DNA from: Candidatus Thalassolituus haligoni
GTDB lineage: Bacteria > Pseudomonadota > Gammaproteobacteria > Pseudomonadales > Oceanobacteraceae
NCBI RefSeq assembly: GCF_041222825.1
Contig: NZ_CP139482.1
Coordinates: 4,312,546 to 4,376,545 of the forward strand
Length of the DNA stretch: 64,000 bases
Direction of reading: 5' to 3'
The translations under genes were made by a program, and so were the position numbers. The notes under the pieces were generated by a model. The model saw only the letters and a list, made by a program, of their open reading frames with translations. It was not told where the DNA came from and searched no databases. Positions 26,101-36,171 of this stretch are shown here, piece by piece; positions within the stretch are counted from its first letter, which is position 1, and each line of letters starts with the position of its first letter.

Positions 26101-27585
26101 GTGAAATACAACGACCTTCGCGACTTTATCGACCAGCTGGAAGCGCTGGGTGAACTCAAGCGCATCAGTTATCCCGTCGATCCGCATCTGGAAATGACTG
26201 AAATTGCCGACCGGGTGTTACGCGCCGAAGGCCCGGCACTGCTGTTCGAGAACCCCAAGGGTTACGATATGCCCGTGCTGGCGAACCTGTTTGGTACGCC
26301 CAAGCGGGTGGCGATGGGGATGGGTGAAAACTCGGTGGAGGCGCTGCGGGAAGTCGGCAAGCTGCTGGCTTTTCTGAAAGAGCCAGAGCCACCCAAGGGC
26401 ATGAAAGACGCCTGGGAAAAGCTGCCGATTTTCAAGAAAGTCCTCACCATGGGCCCGAGTGTGGTTAAAAAAGCACCCTGTCAGCAGGTGGTGATTGAAG
26501 GTGATGACGTGGATCTGGGCAAGATTCCGGTGATGCATTGCTGGCCTGGTGATGTCGCTCCACTGATTACCTGGCCGCTGGTGATCACCAAAGGCCCGCA
26601 CAAAGAGCGCCATAATCTGGGTATTTATCGCCAGCAGGTCATCGGCAAAAACAAGGTGATTATGCGCTGGCTCAGCCATCGGGGTGGCGCACTCGATTTT
26701 CTGGAATGGCAAAAGGCGCATCCGGGCGAACCCTTCCCGGTTACCGTGGCACTAGGGGCCGACCCCGCGACCATTTTGGGGGCCGTCACGCCGGTACCGG
26801 ATACCCTCAGCGAATACGCGTTTGCCGGCCTGCTGCGCGACAGCAAAACCGAGCTGGTAAAAAGTATCGGTAACGAATTATTGGTGCCTGCCAGTGCCGA
26901 GATCGTATTGGAAGGCGTGATCCATGCTGGTGAAATGGCGCCGGAAGGGCCCTATGGTGACCACACCGGTTACTACAACGAAGTCGATCAGTTCCCGGTC
27001 TTCACCGTCGAACGCATTACCCACCGCCGCGATCCTATTTACCACAGTACTTATACCGGTCGGCCACCGGATGAACCCGCGATCCTTGGTGTGGCCCTGA
27101 ACGAGGTGTTTGTACCGATTCTGCAAAAGCAGTTTCCAGAAATCGTCGACTTCTATCTGCCGCCAGAAGGCTGTTCTTACCGCATGGCGATTGTCAGCAT
27201 GAAGAAGCAGTACCCCGGTCACGCCAAACGGGTGATGATGGGGGTATGGTCGTTTTTACGCCAGTTTATGTACACCAAGTTTGTCATTGTGGTAGACGAC
27301 GATGTGAACACTCGCGACTGGAAAGACGTGATTTGGGCGATCACTACCCGCATGGATCCGGCACGGGACACCACCCTGATAGAAAACACCCCCATCGACT
27401 ACCTCGATTTTGCCTCGCCAGTCTCTGGTCTGGGTTCGAAAATGGGGATGGATGCCACCAACAAATGGCCTGGCGAAACCAGCCGCGAATGGGGCACCCC
27501 GATTGTGAAAGACCCGAGTGTCGTTGCATATATCGATGACATCTGGTCGGAACTGGGCCTCGACCCGATGGATGCAGAGCCGTGA
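26101..27585 (+). CDS. ubiD: 4-hydroxy-3-polyprenylbenzoate decarboxylase UbiD
   Basis: A 494-residue UbiD decarboxylase (E. coli 497), which uses prenylated FMN made by UbiX to remove the carboxyl group of the ubiquinone precursor. It begins [14 protein letters not shown] as the family does. Other conserved parts seen are [14 protein letters not shown], the ERHNLGIYR prFMN/Mn-binding segment, [14 protein letters not shown] with the catalytic Glu, and [15 protein letters not shown]. It starts at GTG 26101 after GTGAGG. Its stop overlaps the GTG of the reductase gene (GTGA), indicating translational coupling. Confidence 0.96.
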   Translation: MKYNDLRDFIDQLEALGELKRISYPVDPHLEMTEIADRVLRAEGPALLFENPKGYDMPVLANLFGTPKRVAMGMGENSVEALREVGKLLAFLKEPEPPKGMKDAWEKLPIFKKVLTMGPSVVKKAPCQQVVIEGDDVDLGKIPVMHCWPGDVAPLITWPLVITKGPHKERHNLGIYRQQVIGKNKVIMRWLSHRGGALDFLEWQKAHPGEPFPVTVALGADPATILGAVTPVPDTLSEYAFAGLLRDSKTELVKSIGNELLVPASAEIVLEGVIHAGEMAPEGPYGDHTGYYNEVDQFPVFTVERITHRRDPIYHSTYTGRPPDEPAILGVALNEVFVPILQKQFPEIVDFYLPPEGCSYRMAIVSMKKQYPGHAKRVMMGVWSFLRQFMYTKFVIVVDDDVNTRDWKDVIWAITTRMDPARDTTLIENTPIDYLDFASPVSGLGSKMGMDATNKWPGETSREWGTPIVKDPSVVAYIDDIWSELGLDPMDAEP

Positions 27586-28649
27586 GTGACGTTCAACACA
27601 GCGGAACGGTTACCGTCACCTTTATGCCCAACCAGGTAACCATGCGCTGTCGCACCGATCAGACGCTGATGGATGCCGCCCGTGAACACGGCATCAAGAT
27701 GAAAACCGCCTGTAAAAACGGCGTCTGTGAAATCTGTGCCGCCGACTGGATCGCTGGCGCACTGGAATTTACCAATCCCATGGGCAGCCAAATACTTGAT
27801 AAAAACAATCGGGTATTATGCTGCGTAGCAATTCCCAAAACGGATACCCAGATTTTTATGGCCAATGTTCAGCAGCCGGATTTCAAGCACCAGGTTAACC
27901 TGGCAATGCAGATTCAGTCAGTCGTCGCACTGAATGACGAAGTGTATGCCGTCGAGCTGCTGGCTCCGGCGGGCAAGGTGCTGGATTTCTGGCCAGGACA
28001 GTATTTGATGCTGCCTATCCAGGAGGCCGACGGTGCCACCCGGCAAATTCCCTATTCCATTGCCAGCGCGCCGGGCAGCCTAACCGGCAAAGAGCCACGC
28101 CTGCTGGAACTGCATATTGCCAATGCCAGCGATACTGCGGCACGAGTGATTAGCCAGCTGCAAAACAACCCGACAATCACAGTCACCCTGCCAATGGGTG
28201 ACTGCTTTGTCTCGCCAACACAGTTGCAGGCCTGCGCTGGCAAGCCGGTTATTCTGATCGCGGCCGGTACCGGTTTTGCTCAAATCAAGGCACTGGCCGA
28301 AGGGATTCTGGCACTGGCACCGGAGCAGGAAATTCATCTGTACTGGTCGAACCGCAGTTCCGGTGGCTTCTACATGGCCGACTTGCCACGCCAGTGGGAT
28401 CACGACCACGCCAACCTGCATTTTCACCCGATTCTGGAACAACACGCTGACGACTGGAACGGCCGTGCGGGCTGGATCTATCAGGTGATTCAACACGACT
28501 TCAAAGATCTGAATGGCGTCCACGCCTATGCCTGTGGTTCACCGAATATGGTGTACGGCACCCTCGACCAACTGGAGCCGCTGGGTCTTAGCGAAGCCAA
28601 TCTTCATTCCGATGTCCTGGCCTACGCACCACGGCCACAAAAGGCCTGA
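27582..28649 (+). CDS. 2Fe-2S ferredoxin-FAD/NAD(P)H reductase (ascD/Fre-like)
   Basis: A 355-residue flavin reductase with an N-terminal plant-type ferredoxin. The cluster cysteines are CKNGVCEIC plus a later one in VLCC (about residues 45-85). The FAD-binding barrel has RQIPYSIAS (RxxS, about 150), and the NAD-binding domain has [11 protein letters not shown] and the C-terminal [13 protein letters not shown]. This is the usual partner of ubiD in Pseudomonas, there named after CDP-6-deoxyglucoseen reductase, but the physiological acceptor is unknown. The 4-nt GTGA overlap with ubiD suggests a linked electron-supply role. Confidence 0.88.
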   Translation: MSDVQHSGTVTVTFMPNQVTMRCRTDQTLMDAAREHGIKMKTACKNGVCEICAADWIAGALEFTNPMGSQILDKNNRVLCCVAIPKTDTQIFMANVQQPDFKHQVNLAMQIQSVVALNDEVYAVELLAPAGKVLDFWPGQYLMLPIQEADGATRQIPYSIASAPGSLTGKEPRLLELHIANASDTAARVISQLQNNPTITVTLPMGDCFVSPTQLQACAGKPVILIAAGTGFAQIKALAEGILALAPEQEIHLYWSNRSSGGFYMADLPRQWDHDHANLHFHPILEQHADDWNGRAGWIYQVIQHDFKDLNGVHAYACGSPNMVYGTLDQLEPLGLSEANLHSDVLAYAPRPQKA

Positions 28650-28700
28650 CAAATAGGGTGACAGCTGGCAGACTCCTGCCGATTTGGCCAACAATGGAGT

Positions 28701-28757
28701 TCGAGTAACGGCACCGTTGCGGTCTTAACATTCCGACAACCCTGGGCAGTTACTCGA
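28701..28757. repeat. Inverted repeat upstream of mscS
   Basis: TCGAGTAAC (28701-28709) and GTTACTCGA (28749-28757) form a perfect 9-bp inverted repeat with a 39-nt spacer, ending 60 nt before the MscS start. It may be a leader structure or a looping operator. Confidence 0.5.
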
Positions 28758-28817
28758 CTATGGTGAGCCGAGCATACGCTAACCTGACATCGAAAGAGCA
28801 ATCATCAAGGAGCATTT

Positions 28818-29654
28818 ATGGACTGGTTAAATCAACTGGGCAATTCAATTTCCAGCGAAGAAATATGGGCAGAATACCTGCTGCCGTGGGGAACCCAGAT
28901 CATACTGGCCTTGCTGGTATTTTTTATCGGCCGCATGATCGCCAATCTGCTGGTCAAGGCGGTACTCAGCATGATGGGCAAAGCCAAGGTTGAACCTATC
29001 CTGACCGATTTTGTGGGTACGGTACTGGGTGCGCTGTTACTGGTACTGGTGATTGTTATCTCACTCTCGCAGCTGGGGCTGGATACCACTTCACTGATCA
29101 CCTTGCTCGGTGCCGCTGGCCTGGCCGTTGGCTTGGCATTAAAAGATTCGTTGTCGCATTTTGCCGCTGGCGTGATGCTGATTGTCTTTCGCCCGTTCAA
29201 ACTGGGTGATTATGTGGAAGTGGGCGGCGTCGCTGGTTCTGTTGACCGGATCACTATTTTCAGCACCCGCATGAAAACACCCGACAATCGTGTTGTGACC
29301 GTACCTAACGCTAATGTTTTTGGCAACACCATGGTTAACTACTCGGAAGAGTCTACCCGCCGTCTGGATATGGTGGTCGGCATCTCTTACGGCAGTGACC
29401 TGCTGCTGGCCAAAAAAATTCTGGTGGAAATGCTGGCCAGTGATGAGCGCGTCTTAAAGGATCCCGAGTTCAAGGTCGCGGTATCCGAACTGGCCGATTC
29501 CTCCGTCAACTTTGTGGTACGTCCTTGGGTCAAGGCATCTGACTATTGGGCCGTCAAATGGGATCTGACCGAAGCCATCAAGCTGCGTTTTGACGCTGAA
29601 GGCATCGAGATTCCGTTTCCACAAATGGATGTCCATATCAACAACCCGGACTAA
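28818..29654 (+). CDS. mscS: Small-conductance mechanosensitive channel (MscS family)
   Basis: A 278-residue homologue close to E. coli MscS (286), which opens on membrane tension to release solutes in hypo-osmotic shock. Three spans (about residues 18-45, 60-85, 90-120) precede the pore helix, which is rich in Gly and Ala: LLGAAGLAVGLALKDSLS. The beta domain (FRPFKLGDYVEVGG) and PNANVFGNTMVNYS, with a C-terminal alpha-beta domain, follow. AAGGAG precedes ATG 28818. It is monocistronic. Confidence 0.93.
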   Translation: MDWLNQLGNSISSEEIWAEYLLPWGTQIILALLVFFIGRMIANLLVKAVLSMMGKAKVEPILTDFVGTVLGALLLVLVIVISLSQLGLDTTSLITLLGAAGLAVGLALKDSLSHFAAGVMLIVFRPFKLGDYVEVGGVAGSVDRITIFSTRMKTPDNRVVTVPNANVFGNTMVNYSEESTRRLDMVVGISYGSDLLLAKKILVEMLASDERVLKDPEFKVAVSELADSSVNFVVRPWVKASDYWAVKWDLTEAIKLRFDAEGIEIPFPQMDVHINNPD

Positions 29655-29698
29655 ACGTCGACTCAGCCGTCAACCTGGCTATAAATACCACCCTCTAT

Positions 29699-29726
29699 GC
29701 GACCAATGGCGTAACGCCTTGGTCGC
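29699..29726. terminator. Strong hairpin after mscS
   Basis: GCGACCAA/TTGGTCGC extended by GGCG/CGCC around a TAA loop gives a stem of about 12 bp with one bulged base. Only a short A run follows, with no T tract, so it may be a processing or stabilising structure instead of a standard terminator. Confidence 0.5.
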
Positions 29727-29771
29727 CAAAAACGATCAAGATGTAACCACAATAATAAGAAGGTTACCTCC

Positions 29772-31016
29772 ATGTTTCGTTGCGTTGTATTCGTTGCTTT
29801 AGCCCTGTCTACACTCGCCAGCTACGCCGCCGATCCGATTCGGCTGGGGCTGAACTATCCGTCCACTGGTCGTTACAAGGAACAGGGTATCGCCCAGGCC
29901 CGTGGCGCACTGATGGCCATCGAAGAGATTAATGCGGCTGGTGGCCTGCTGGGGCGCCCGCTGGAATTACTCACCGCCAATACCGCTTCCAAACCGGAAA
30001 AAGCAGTTGAAAATGTCAAGCATCTTGCTGCTCAGGGTGCCTCCATGCTGTTTGGTGGTTCTTCCAGTGCCGTTGCTATCGCGGCGGGCAAAGAAGCGGC
30101 ACGCCAGGGACTGATCTACTTCGGGACCCTGACCTATGCCAACGAGACCACCGACGAAGAAGGCCAGCGGTATATGTTTCGCGAAACCTACAACGCCTGG
30201 ATGGCAGCCAAGGCGCTGGCGTTTTATCTCAACCAGAGTCTGGCGGGCAAAAAAGTGTTCTACCTGACGGCAGACTATAGCTGGGGCCATTCGACCGAGA
30301 GCTCGTTGCGTAACTTCACCAATACCAAAGACGAAAACATGCACCCCGGCGTGCTGGTTCCCTTCCCACGCCCGAAACAGTCTGATATTGAAAACGCCCT
30401 GACCGCCGCAGAACGCTCCGGGGCTGACGTACTGATGATGATCCAGTTTGGTGATGATATGGCGACTGCGCTGAACCTGGCCTATCGCATGGGGCTGAAA
30501 GAAAAAATGACGATCGTGGTGCCTAATCTGACGCTGGGAATGGCCAAGTCAGCCGGGGCAGGTGTAATGGAGGATGTGATCGGAGCCGTGCCTTGGTGCT
30601 GGCAGGTGCCCTATTTATACGGCTTTGAAAAAGGGAAACAGTTTGTCGAACGCTTTGCCGAGCGCTTCCAGAAATACCCTTCCAGCTCTGCCGCTTCCTC
30701 CTACAGTATTGTTTACGAGTTCAAGTCTGCCGTAGAACGGACGGGCAGCCTGAACAGCAGCAAGCTGATCACAGCGCTGGAAAACCACACCTACACCAGT
30801 GTCAAGGATCCACAAACCTGGCGGGATTTTGATCACCAGAACCTGCAATCCGTCTATGTCGTCAAAGGTAAACAGCGTGCCAGGGTACTGGCAGACAAGT
30901 TTAATGAGGACTATTTCGAGGTCTTGCTGAACATTCCAGGCAATACTGCCGCCAAAACTTATGACGAGTGGGTGGCAACGCGGCAAGCAGCTGGCAAGCC
31001 TGTCCGCCTGCAATAG
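29772..31016 (+). CDS. Orphan periplasmic substrate-binding protein (type I, amide/urea/branched-chain family)
   Basis: A 414-residue exported protein with a Sec signal (cleavage probably after ASYA, residue about 21) and a type I periplasmic-binding fold: IRLGLNYPSTGRYKEQG, then EEINAAGGLLGRPLEL and FGGSSSAVAIAAGKEAAR. The layout resembles LivJ/UrtA/AmiC-type receptors for amino acids, urea or amides. No permease or ATPase gene adjoins it, so it either feeds a distant transporter or acts as a sensor component. AAGG lies 8 nt before the ATG. The next gene, hemY, is convergent. Confidence 0.8.
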   Translation: MFRCVVFVALALSTLASYAADPIRLGLNYPSTGRYKEQGIAQARGALMAIEEINAAGGLLGRPLELLTANTASKPEKAVENVKHLAAQGASMLFGGSSSAVAIAAGKEAARQGLIYFGTLTYANETTDEEGQRYMFRETYNAWMAAKALAFYLNQSLAGKKVFYLTADYSWGHSTESSLRNFTNTKDENMHPGVLVPFPRPKQSDIENALTAAERSGADVLMMIQFGDDMATALNLAYRMGLKEKMTIVVPNLTLGMAKSAGAGVMEDVIGAVPWCWQVPYLYGFEKGKQFVERFAERFQKYPSSSAASSYSIVYEFKSAVERTGSLNSSKLITALENHTYTSVKDPQTWRDFDHQNLQSVYVVKGKQRARVLADKFNEDYFEVLLNIPGNTAAKTYDEWVATRQAAGKPVRLQ

Positions 31017-31054
31017 CTCAGCGACAAACCGCCAGCCAACAAGCGGGGAGGTGT

Positions 31055-32263
31055 TTACCCGCCCGGCTGGCACTCCTGCTGTGCCAGCGCCTTCTGGAAG
31101 TAGCGACTGGCACCGACATGATCCTGCTCCTGCACCAGCAACTTGCCCATTTCGGCGTTCAGCTCCGGCAAGCTTTTAAGCTTCAAGCCCATCAGCAGAA
31201 ATTCCTTGGCACGCTCTGGCTGCTCAATACGTAGCGCCAGCTGCGCCAATATCAGCAGCAGTACCGGATCATTAGGCCGCCCCTGTAACTGCTTTTCTGC
31301 GAACAGGAAACGTCGGCGAGCATCAACTCCATTTAATCCGGCATAGGCGATCAACAGTTCATCGCGCCAGACGTAAGTCAGGCCATGGCGCAAATCCGTT
31401 TCCGCCTGTTCGTCTTCACCCAGCTCATGCAAGGTTTCAACGTAGTGCAGCAGAATATCCGCCTGGTGACGACAATGGCGTGGCATCGACTGATACAGTT
31501 TTTTCAGTGCTGGAACCGGGTCTTTGCCCTGATGACCCTTCGCAGTGCGGTCGATCAACTGCAGATAAACTTTTTCTTCCAGCTCGATAATTTTATTCTG
31601 AGGGATTTTACCCGTCTTGCTCAGTACCGGCAGCAACTCATGCAAAGCCACCCAGTCTTCAAGATCCTGATACAGCCGTACCAGCAGCTTGAGTAAATAG
31701 CTGTGGCGCGGATAACGATCCCTCAAGCTGACCAACACCGCCAGCGCCTGCTCCTTGTGACCACGGGAGATGAGCAGTTGCGCATGGGAAATCCCCACTG
31801 CCAACTCGGCCCCACGGGTACTTTTATTGGCCGCATTCAACAACTCATCGGTGGTGTCGTGCTTGCCTTGCTCATACGCCGCACGGGCAGCAGCCAGGTA
31901 GTTGATCAGCGGCATGTCGGTATCGGTAGCTGAACGCGTCAGCAGTCGTTCGGCTCTGGCCCACTGGCCCAACGCCAACGACAACAGCCCACGGGTGGTT
32001 TGCTTGCGGGCGCGGGCCGTACGCCGGCTGCGCCGCCATTCATTAAAACGCCAGTCGGATCCCAGCATCACCAGGCTGAAGCGAAACAGGAAATACACCA
32101 CCACCAGCATCAAGCCCAACAGCAGCAGAAAAAACCACAAACTGGTTTCAATGCTGTAATGGCCCCAGCTCAACAAAACATAGCCAGCATCCTGCCCGGC
32201 GAGCGATCCGACCCCCAGTGCGACGACCAGGGTAATCACAAAAAACAGCAACCAGCGCTTCAT
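31055..32263 (-). CDS. hemY: HemY-like TPR inner-membrane protein
   Basis: A 402-residue protein with two N-terminal spans (residues about 4-20 and 40-62) and a TPR-rich cytoplasmic remainder, matching the HemY N-terminal family. It is the last gene of hemC-hemD-hemX-hemY. Despite the name it has no protoporphyrinogen oxidase domain; its role in heme synthesis is structural or regulatory and not established. The ATG overlaps the hemX stop by 4 nt. Confidence 0.9.
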   Translation of the reverse strand: MKRWLLFFVITLVVALGVGSLAGQDAGYVLLSWGHYSIETSLWFFLLLLGLMLVVVYFLFRFSLVMLGSDWRFNEWRRSRRTARARKQTTRGLLSLALGQWARAERLLTRSATDTDMPLINYLAAARAAYEQGKHDTTDELLNAANKSTRGAELAVGISHAQLLISRGHKEQALAVLVSLRDRYPRHSYLLKLLVRLYQDLEDWVALHELLPVLSKTGKIPQNKIIELEEKVYLQLIDRTAKGHQGKDPVPALKKLYQSMPRHCRHQADILLHYVETLHELGEDEQAETDLRHGLTYVWRDELLIAYAGLNGVDARRRFLFAEKQLQGRPNDPVLLLILAQLALRIEQPERAKEFLLMGLKLKSLPELNAEMGKLLVQEQDHVGASRYFQKALAQQECQPGG

Positions 32264-33573
32264 GGTTGTGCTCCTTGCGAGCCGGGTTCCGCTGGCACCT
32301 CAGACACCACCGGAGGTTCGACCGTGTGGGTTCGGGCTGGCTCAGCTGCCGATGTGGTTGTATCGAGCGCCATACGGGCACGCAAGGCCTGCAAGGAACC
32401 GCTGATATCCGGGACTGCCGGACTAACCTGCCATTGTTGCAGCTGGCTCAGCAGCTCACGTAACGCCAGCACCGCCTGATCCTCTTTCGGCAGATACTGG
32501 CTTACCCAGCGGTTTACCCGGCTGAGGCTGCGATCGTAGAGATTCTGATCACCGCGCAACATGGCCAGTTGTGCCTGTTCCAGCATCAAGCGGGCATTCT
32601 GTTGCAGGTAATAGGCCTGTTCCGGTGCCATCGGAATATCAAGGGGGGTTGCCTGACGACGAATACGCACGACCTGGCCAATGCCCTGCTTCAGCTCGCT
32701 GAATAACTGCTGATACCAGTGTTGCGGTGCCGTGTCGGTCTCAACCTCGGCAGCGGAGCCTGGCGCTGACGACAAGCGTACTTGCGGTAACCAGTCGATC
32801 TGATCAAGTGAATCCTGCATCGCCTGCAAGCGGGCAATCGCACCCACCTTGTCGACACCCGGAACCTGCCGCAGCTGCTGGATTTCAGCAGCAATTTTAG
32901 CTCGCACCGCATCGTAAGCCGGATTGCGGGTTTCCAGCAGCACCTTGTCTGCAGCTTCCAGCATCGCGGCGGCACCGCTCACGTCGTGTTCCAGACCCAG
33001 GCGCTGGTTGGCCAGACGCAGCAGATATTCCACTTCTGCCAGCAGCCAGTCCTGACGATCCGAACCGGCCAGCTGGGCCAGTCGCTGCTCATTGTGTACC
33101 GACTGGTTCGATACCGTCGCCAGTTGCTCTTTCAGGCTACGATTGCCAGCGTCCAGCTGTTGCTGACGTTGGCCCAGGGCACTCAACGCCTGTTGATCAG
33201 ACTGTGCTTGTTGGCTCAGTCCCTGCAACTGTTGTTGCAGCTGGTCGACCTGTTGACGCTGTTGTAATCCGTACCACACCAGTGCAGCAGATGCCGCCAG
33301 CGACAGCAATACCAACAGCACAAGCAGCCAGATGCCACGCGACGATCGCCGTGGCGGCTGGTCGGCCTTGACCGTTTTGCGATTTGGTGCGGGTTCTTCA
33401 GGAGCAACATCAGAATCTGCCAGACTGTCTGCCGCCGTCATTTTGTCTGCGGCTGCAGTCGTTGTTTGCGGTTCCAGCGCCAGCGTTTCAGGACTGGACG
33501 GCTGATCGGAGCCGGAGCCGCTGCTGTCTGCCGGCGTGCCTGCTGTGTTCTGCTTGTCTTTGTTGTTATCCAC
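32260..33573 (-). CDS. hemX: HemX-like uroporphyrinogen-III C-methyltransferase homologue
   Basis: A 437-residue inner-membrane protein. An N-terminal Ser/Pro/Thr-rich cytoplasmic tail of about 75 residues precedes one transmembrane span (about residues 80-100) and a long periplasmic coiled coil rich in Gln (about 105-170), then an alpha-helical HemX domain. No methyltransferase Rossmann fold is visible, so the old CysG-type name is misleading. It starts with GTG 33573 after AGGAAG and overlaps hemY. Confidence 0.88.
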   Translation of the reverse strand: MDNNKDKQNTAGTPADSSGSGSDQPSSPETLALEPQTTTAAADKMTAADSLADSDVAPEEPAPNRKTVKADQPPRRSSRGIWLLVLLVLLSLAASAALVWYGLQQRQQVDQLQQQLQGLSQQAQSDQQALSALGQRQQQLDAGNRSLKEQLATVSNQSVHNEQRLAQLAGSDRQDWLLAEVEYLLRLANQRLGLEHDVSGAAAMLEAADKVLLETRNPAYDAVRAKIAAEIQQLRQVPGVDKVGAIARLQAMQDSLDQIDWLPQVRLSSAPGSAAEVETDTAPQHWYQQLFSELKQGIGQVVRIRRQATPLDIPMAPEQAYYLQQNARLMLEQAQLAMLRGDQNLYDRSLSRVNRWVSQYLPKEDQAVLALRELLSQLQQWQVSPAVPDISGSLQALRARMALDTTTSAAEPARTHTVEPPVVSEVPAEPGSQGAQP

Positions 33574-33618
33574 GTCTGTCTTCCTGTCACCGCCGCCGCT
33601 TGCGACCTGGTTATCGGG

Positions 33619-34362
33619 TTACAGCTGCGCTGCCAGGCAACTGAGCATATCTTCATCCCGTGCACTGGCGGGTACCAGTACCGGATCATAGCCTTTGGCG
33701 CGCGCCGCTGCGGCAATACGTTCGCTGGGCAATATCAACCCGGCGATACGTCTGGCCAACTCTGGCACCTGCCCTTCAATAATATCCAGCGCCTGCCCGC
33801 TGCTGAGCAACAGCCACGGACAAGCCGCCAATGCGGTGTCCCAGTCGTCGCTGCTGTACGGCACCGGCTGCCGCTCGTATAGCTCGGCATAGTCAACACG
33901 GGCTCCACGGGCGCGTAACTCACTGGCCAGTGTTTCGCGGCCGCCCACTCCGCGCCAGATCAGAATGCGTTGTTCTGCGATCTGCTGCAAGGCGGCTAAT
34001 GCAAGCAGTCCTTCACTGTCATAGCGGCTGACCGGACACTGGGCATCCAGACCGAACTCGCGCAGTGGCTCGACACTGGCAGGGCCAACGCCGTACCAGT
34101 TCAGACCCAGTGGTGGCTGGGGCCAGAATTCATCCAGCCAGGCCAGCCCTTGCCGGGCGGCATTGGCACTGATAGCAATCACCTGCTGATACAGGTCAAG
34201 GTCGAGCATACAACTGCGGGTTGCTCGCGCTGCCGGGCTGTCTGCGGCAACCGGTTGAATCGCCATCAGTGGACGATGTAATACCTGATAACCACACTGC
34301 TCCAGTGCGCCGATCAGCTGATCAGCCTGACCCTCGGGGCGAGTCACCAGAATCGTCACCAA
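33619..34362 (-). CDS. hemD: Uroporphyrinogen-III synthase
   Basis: A 247-residue HemD, which cyclises hydroxymethylbilane with ring-D inversion. The N-terminal ILVTRPEGQA and the two-domain repeat are recognisable; the family is poorly conserved, so position after hemC is strong support. The start is ambiguous: TTG 34362 or GTG 34359, both just after the hemC stop, and GAGGTG in the end of hemC can serve either. It lies 45 nt before hemX. Confidence 0.88.
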   Translation of the reverse strand: MVTILVTRPEGQADQLIGALEQCGYQVLHRPLMAIQPVAADSPAARATRSCMLDLDLYQQVIAISANAARQGLAWLDEFWPQPPLGLNWYGVGPASVEPLREFGLDAQCPVSRYDSEGLLALAALQQIAEQRILIWRGVGGRETLASELRARGARVDYAELYERQPVPYSSDDWDTALAACPWLLLSSGQALDIIEGQVPELARRIAGLILPSERIAAAARAKGYDPVLVPASARDEDMLSCLAAQL

Positions 34363-34365
34363 GGC

Positions 34366-35307
34366 CTAGCGCACCTCGTGGCCGTAAACGGCCGACAAAA
34401 TCTCGCCAGCACCTTGGGCCAGTAAATGTTCCGCCGCCAGAATACCAATCGCCTCGGCATCGGCTATCGATCCCTGTTGCCGGGTGGTCAATACGGTACT
34501 GCCATCCACCGAACCGACCAGCCCCCGCAAGGTCAGTTGTTCGCCCACACGTTCGGCATAAGCGGCAATCGGCACCTGACAGCCTCCTTGCAGGCGACGA
34601 TTCAATGCCCGCTCAGACAGTACGCATGCGGTGGTGTCGGCATGGCCCAGCGGGGCAATCAGCGCCTTGGTGGTGTCGTCGTCGCTGCGCCATTCGATGC
34701 CCAAGGCCCCCTGACCACCGGCTGGCAGTGACTGTTCCGCCGCCATAAACGCCGTCAGGCGGTCTGCCATCGCCATCCGTAACAGCCCGGCGGACGCCAG
34801 GATGATGGCGTCAAACTCACCGCTGTCGAGCTTGCCGAGCCGGGTCTGGACATTGCCGCGCAGCGACCGGATCTGTAAATCCGGTCGCTGCTGTTGCAAC
34901 TGGCACTGACGGCGCAAGCTCGACGTGCCGACGATGGCCCCCTGTGGCAGTTCGTCAACACTGCGGTAATGGTTGGATACAAAGGCATCCAGCGGATTTT
35001 CCCGCTCACAGATGACACCCAGTTCCAGTCCTGGCGGAAATTCCATCGGCACGTCTTTCATGGAGTGCACGGCAATATCCGCCCGTCCGTCCAGCATCGC
35101 CACCTCAAGCTCTTTGACAAACAGACCCTTGCCACCGATTTTGGCTAATGGGGTATCGAGAATTTTGTCGCCCTGGGTTGAGAAGGTCACCAGCTCGACT
35201 TCAAGCCCGTCATGCAATGCCAGCAGGCGGGCCTTGATATGTTCAGCCTGCCACAGGGCCAGAGGACTTTTGCGGGTGGCAATACGGAGCAGGCGTGCTG
35301 ACGACAT
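34366..35307 (-). CDS. hemC: Porphobilinogen deaminase
   Basis: A 313-residue hydroxymethylbilane synthase (E. coli 313). The N-terminal [36 protein letters not shown] and GTSSLRRQ match the catalytic domains, and [13 protein letters not shown] carries the Cys that binds the dipyrromethane cofactor. It opens the hemCDXY operon, with ATG 35307 and hemD 3 nt after its stop. It is next to algR, the conserved Pseudomonas order. Confidence 0.97.
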   Translation of the reverse strand: MSSARLLRIATRKSPLALWQAEHIKARLLALHDGLEVELVTFSTQGDKILDTPLAKIGGKGLFVKELEVAMLDGRADIAVHSMKDVPMEFPPGLELGVICERENPLDAFVSNHYRSVDELPQGAIVGTSSLRRQCQLQQQRPDLQIRSLRGNVQTRLGKLDSGEFDAIILASAGLLRMAMADRLTAFMAAEQSLPAGGQGALGIEWRSDDDTTKALIAPLGHADTTACVLSERALNRRLQGGCQVPIAAYAERVGEQLTLRGLVGSVDGSTVLTTRQQGSIADAEAIGILAAEHLLAQGAGEILSAVYGHEVR

Positions 35308-35439
35308 AGTGATCCTTATTCGACGGAAGCGTGACGGTCTGACTGGCAGACCGCCGCGATATCATAAATTTGCCGAATCATACCAGTGCTGGCGCGTCAG
35401 CTGAAATTACCCGGATCAGCAAATGCCATTATCGGCCCA

Positions 35440-36171
35440 TTACAGTGACTTCATCACCTTGCGAACTTCTGGTAAATGGCGACGACTGACCGCTACACCA
35501 GCATCAAGTCCACGTAAATGGACAAAGTGACCACCACCTTCCAGGGTTTCCAGCCGAACGATACGATCCCGCGCCACCAGTGCACTGCGGTGTACACGGA
35601 CGAAGCGATCACCAAACTCGTCTTCAAGCTGGCGCAGGCTGTCATCGATCAGGGTTTCGCCCTGCTCGTGGATAGCGTTTACGTATTTCTGGTCGGCCAA
35701 AAAGTAGCAGACTTCTTCCACCGGAATCAGCTGCAGCCCCATATGGGTACGAGCAGTCAGATGGCTACGCACCCCAAGACTGGCAATGCGGCGCTGCGCC
35801 CGACCGGCCAGGCGCTCTCTGGCCCGATCCAGTGCCCGCTGCAAATCCGCCGGACGCACCGGCTTGAGCAAATAATCAATCGCACTGACGCCAAAGGCAT
35901 CCAGCGCGTGTTCGTCAAAAGCGGTACAAAAAACCACCAGCGGAGGATGCGCATGCTGCTGTACTGCCTGCGCGGTTTCGAGGCCGCTACGACCGGGCAT
36001 CTGGATATCGAGTAACAGTACATCAACACCGTTGAATACCAGCCACTCCAGCACAGCATCACCACTCTCCAGCTCAGCCACCAACTCAAAGTCCGGGTGT
36101 TCTCCTATCAATCGCGCCAGCCGGTCACGGGCCAGCGGCTCATCATCAACCAGAGCGATGCGATAACTCAT
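35440..36171 (-). CDS. algR: LytTR response regulator AlgR
   Basis: A 243-residue response regulator of the AlgR/LytR class. The receiver domain (residues 1-120) has the acidic pair in LVDDEPLA, the phospho-acceptor Asp in LLLDIQMPGRSG (about residue 54) and the Lys in LLKPVRP. The C-terminal LytTR DNA-binding domain (about 145-240) has VCYFLADQKYVNAIH and FVRVHRSALVARDRI. Context hemC-algR-algZ-argH is identical to Pseudomonas, where AlgR controls alginate, twitching motility and virulence. ATG 36171 follows GGAG and overlaps the kinase gene by 26 nt. Confidence 0.9.
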   Translation of the reverse strand: MSYRIALVDDEPLARDRLARLIGEHPDFELVAELESGDAVLEWLVFNGVDVLLLDIQMPGRSGLETAQAVQQHAHPPLVVFCTAFDEHALDAFGVSAIDYLLKPVRPADLQRALDRARERLAGRAQRRIASLGVRSHLTARTHMGLQLIPVEEVCYFLADQKYVNAIHEQGETLIDDSLRQLEDEFGDRFVRVHRSALVARDRIVRLETLEGGGHFVHLRGLDAGVAVSRRHLPEVRKVMKSL

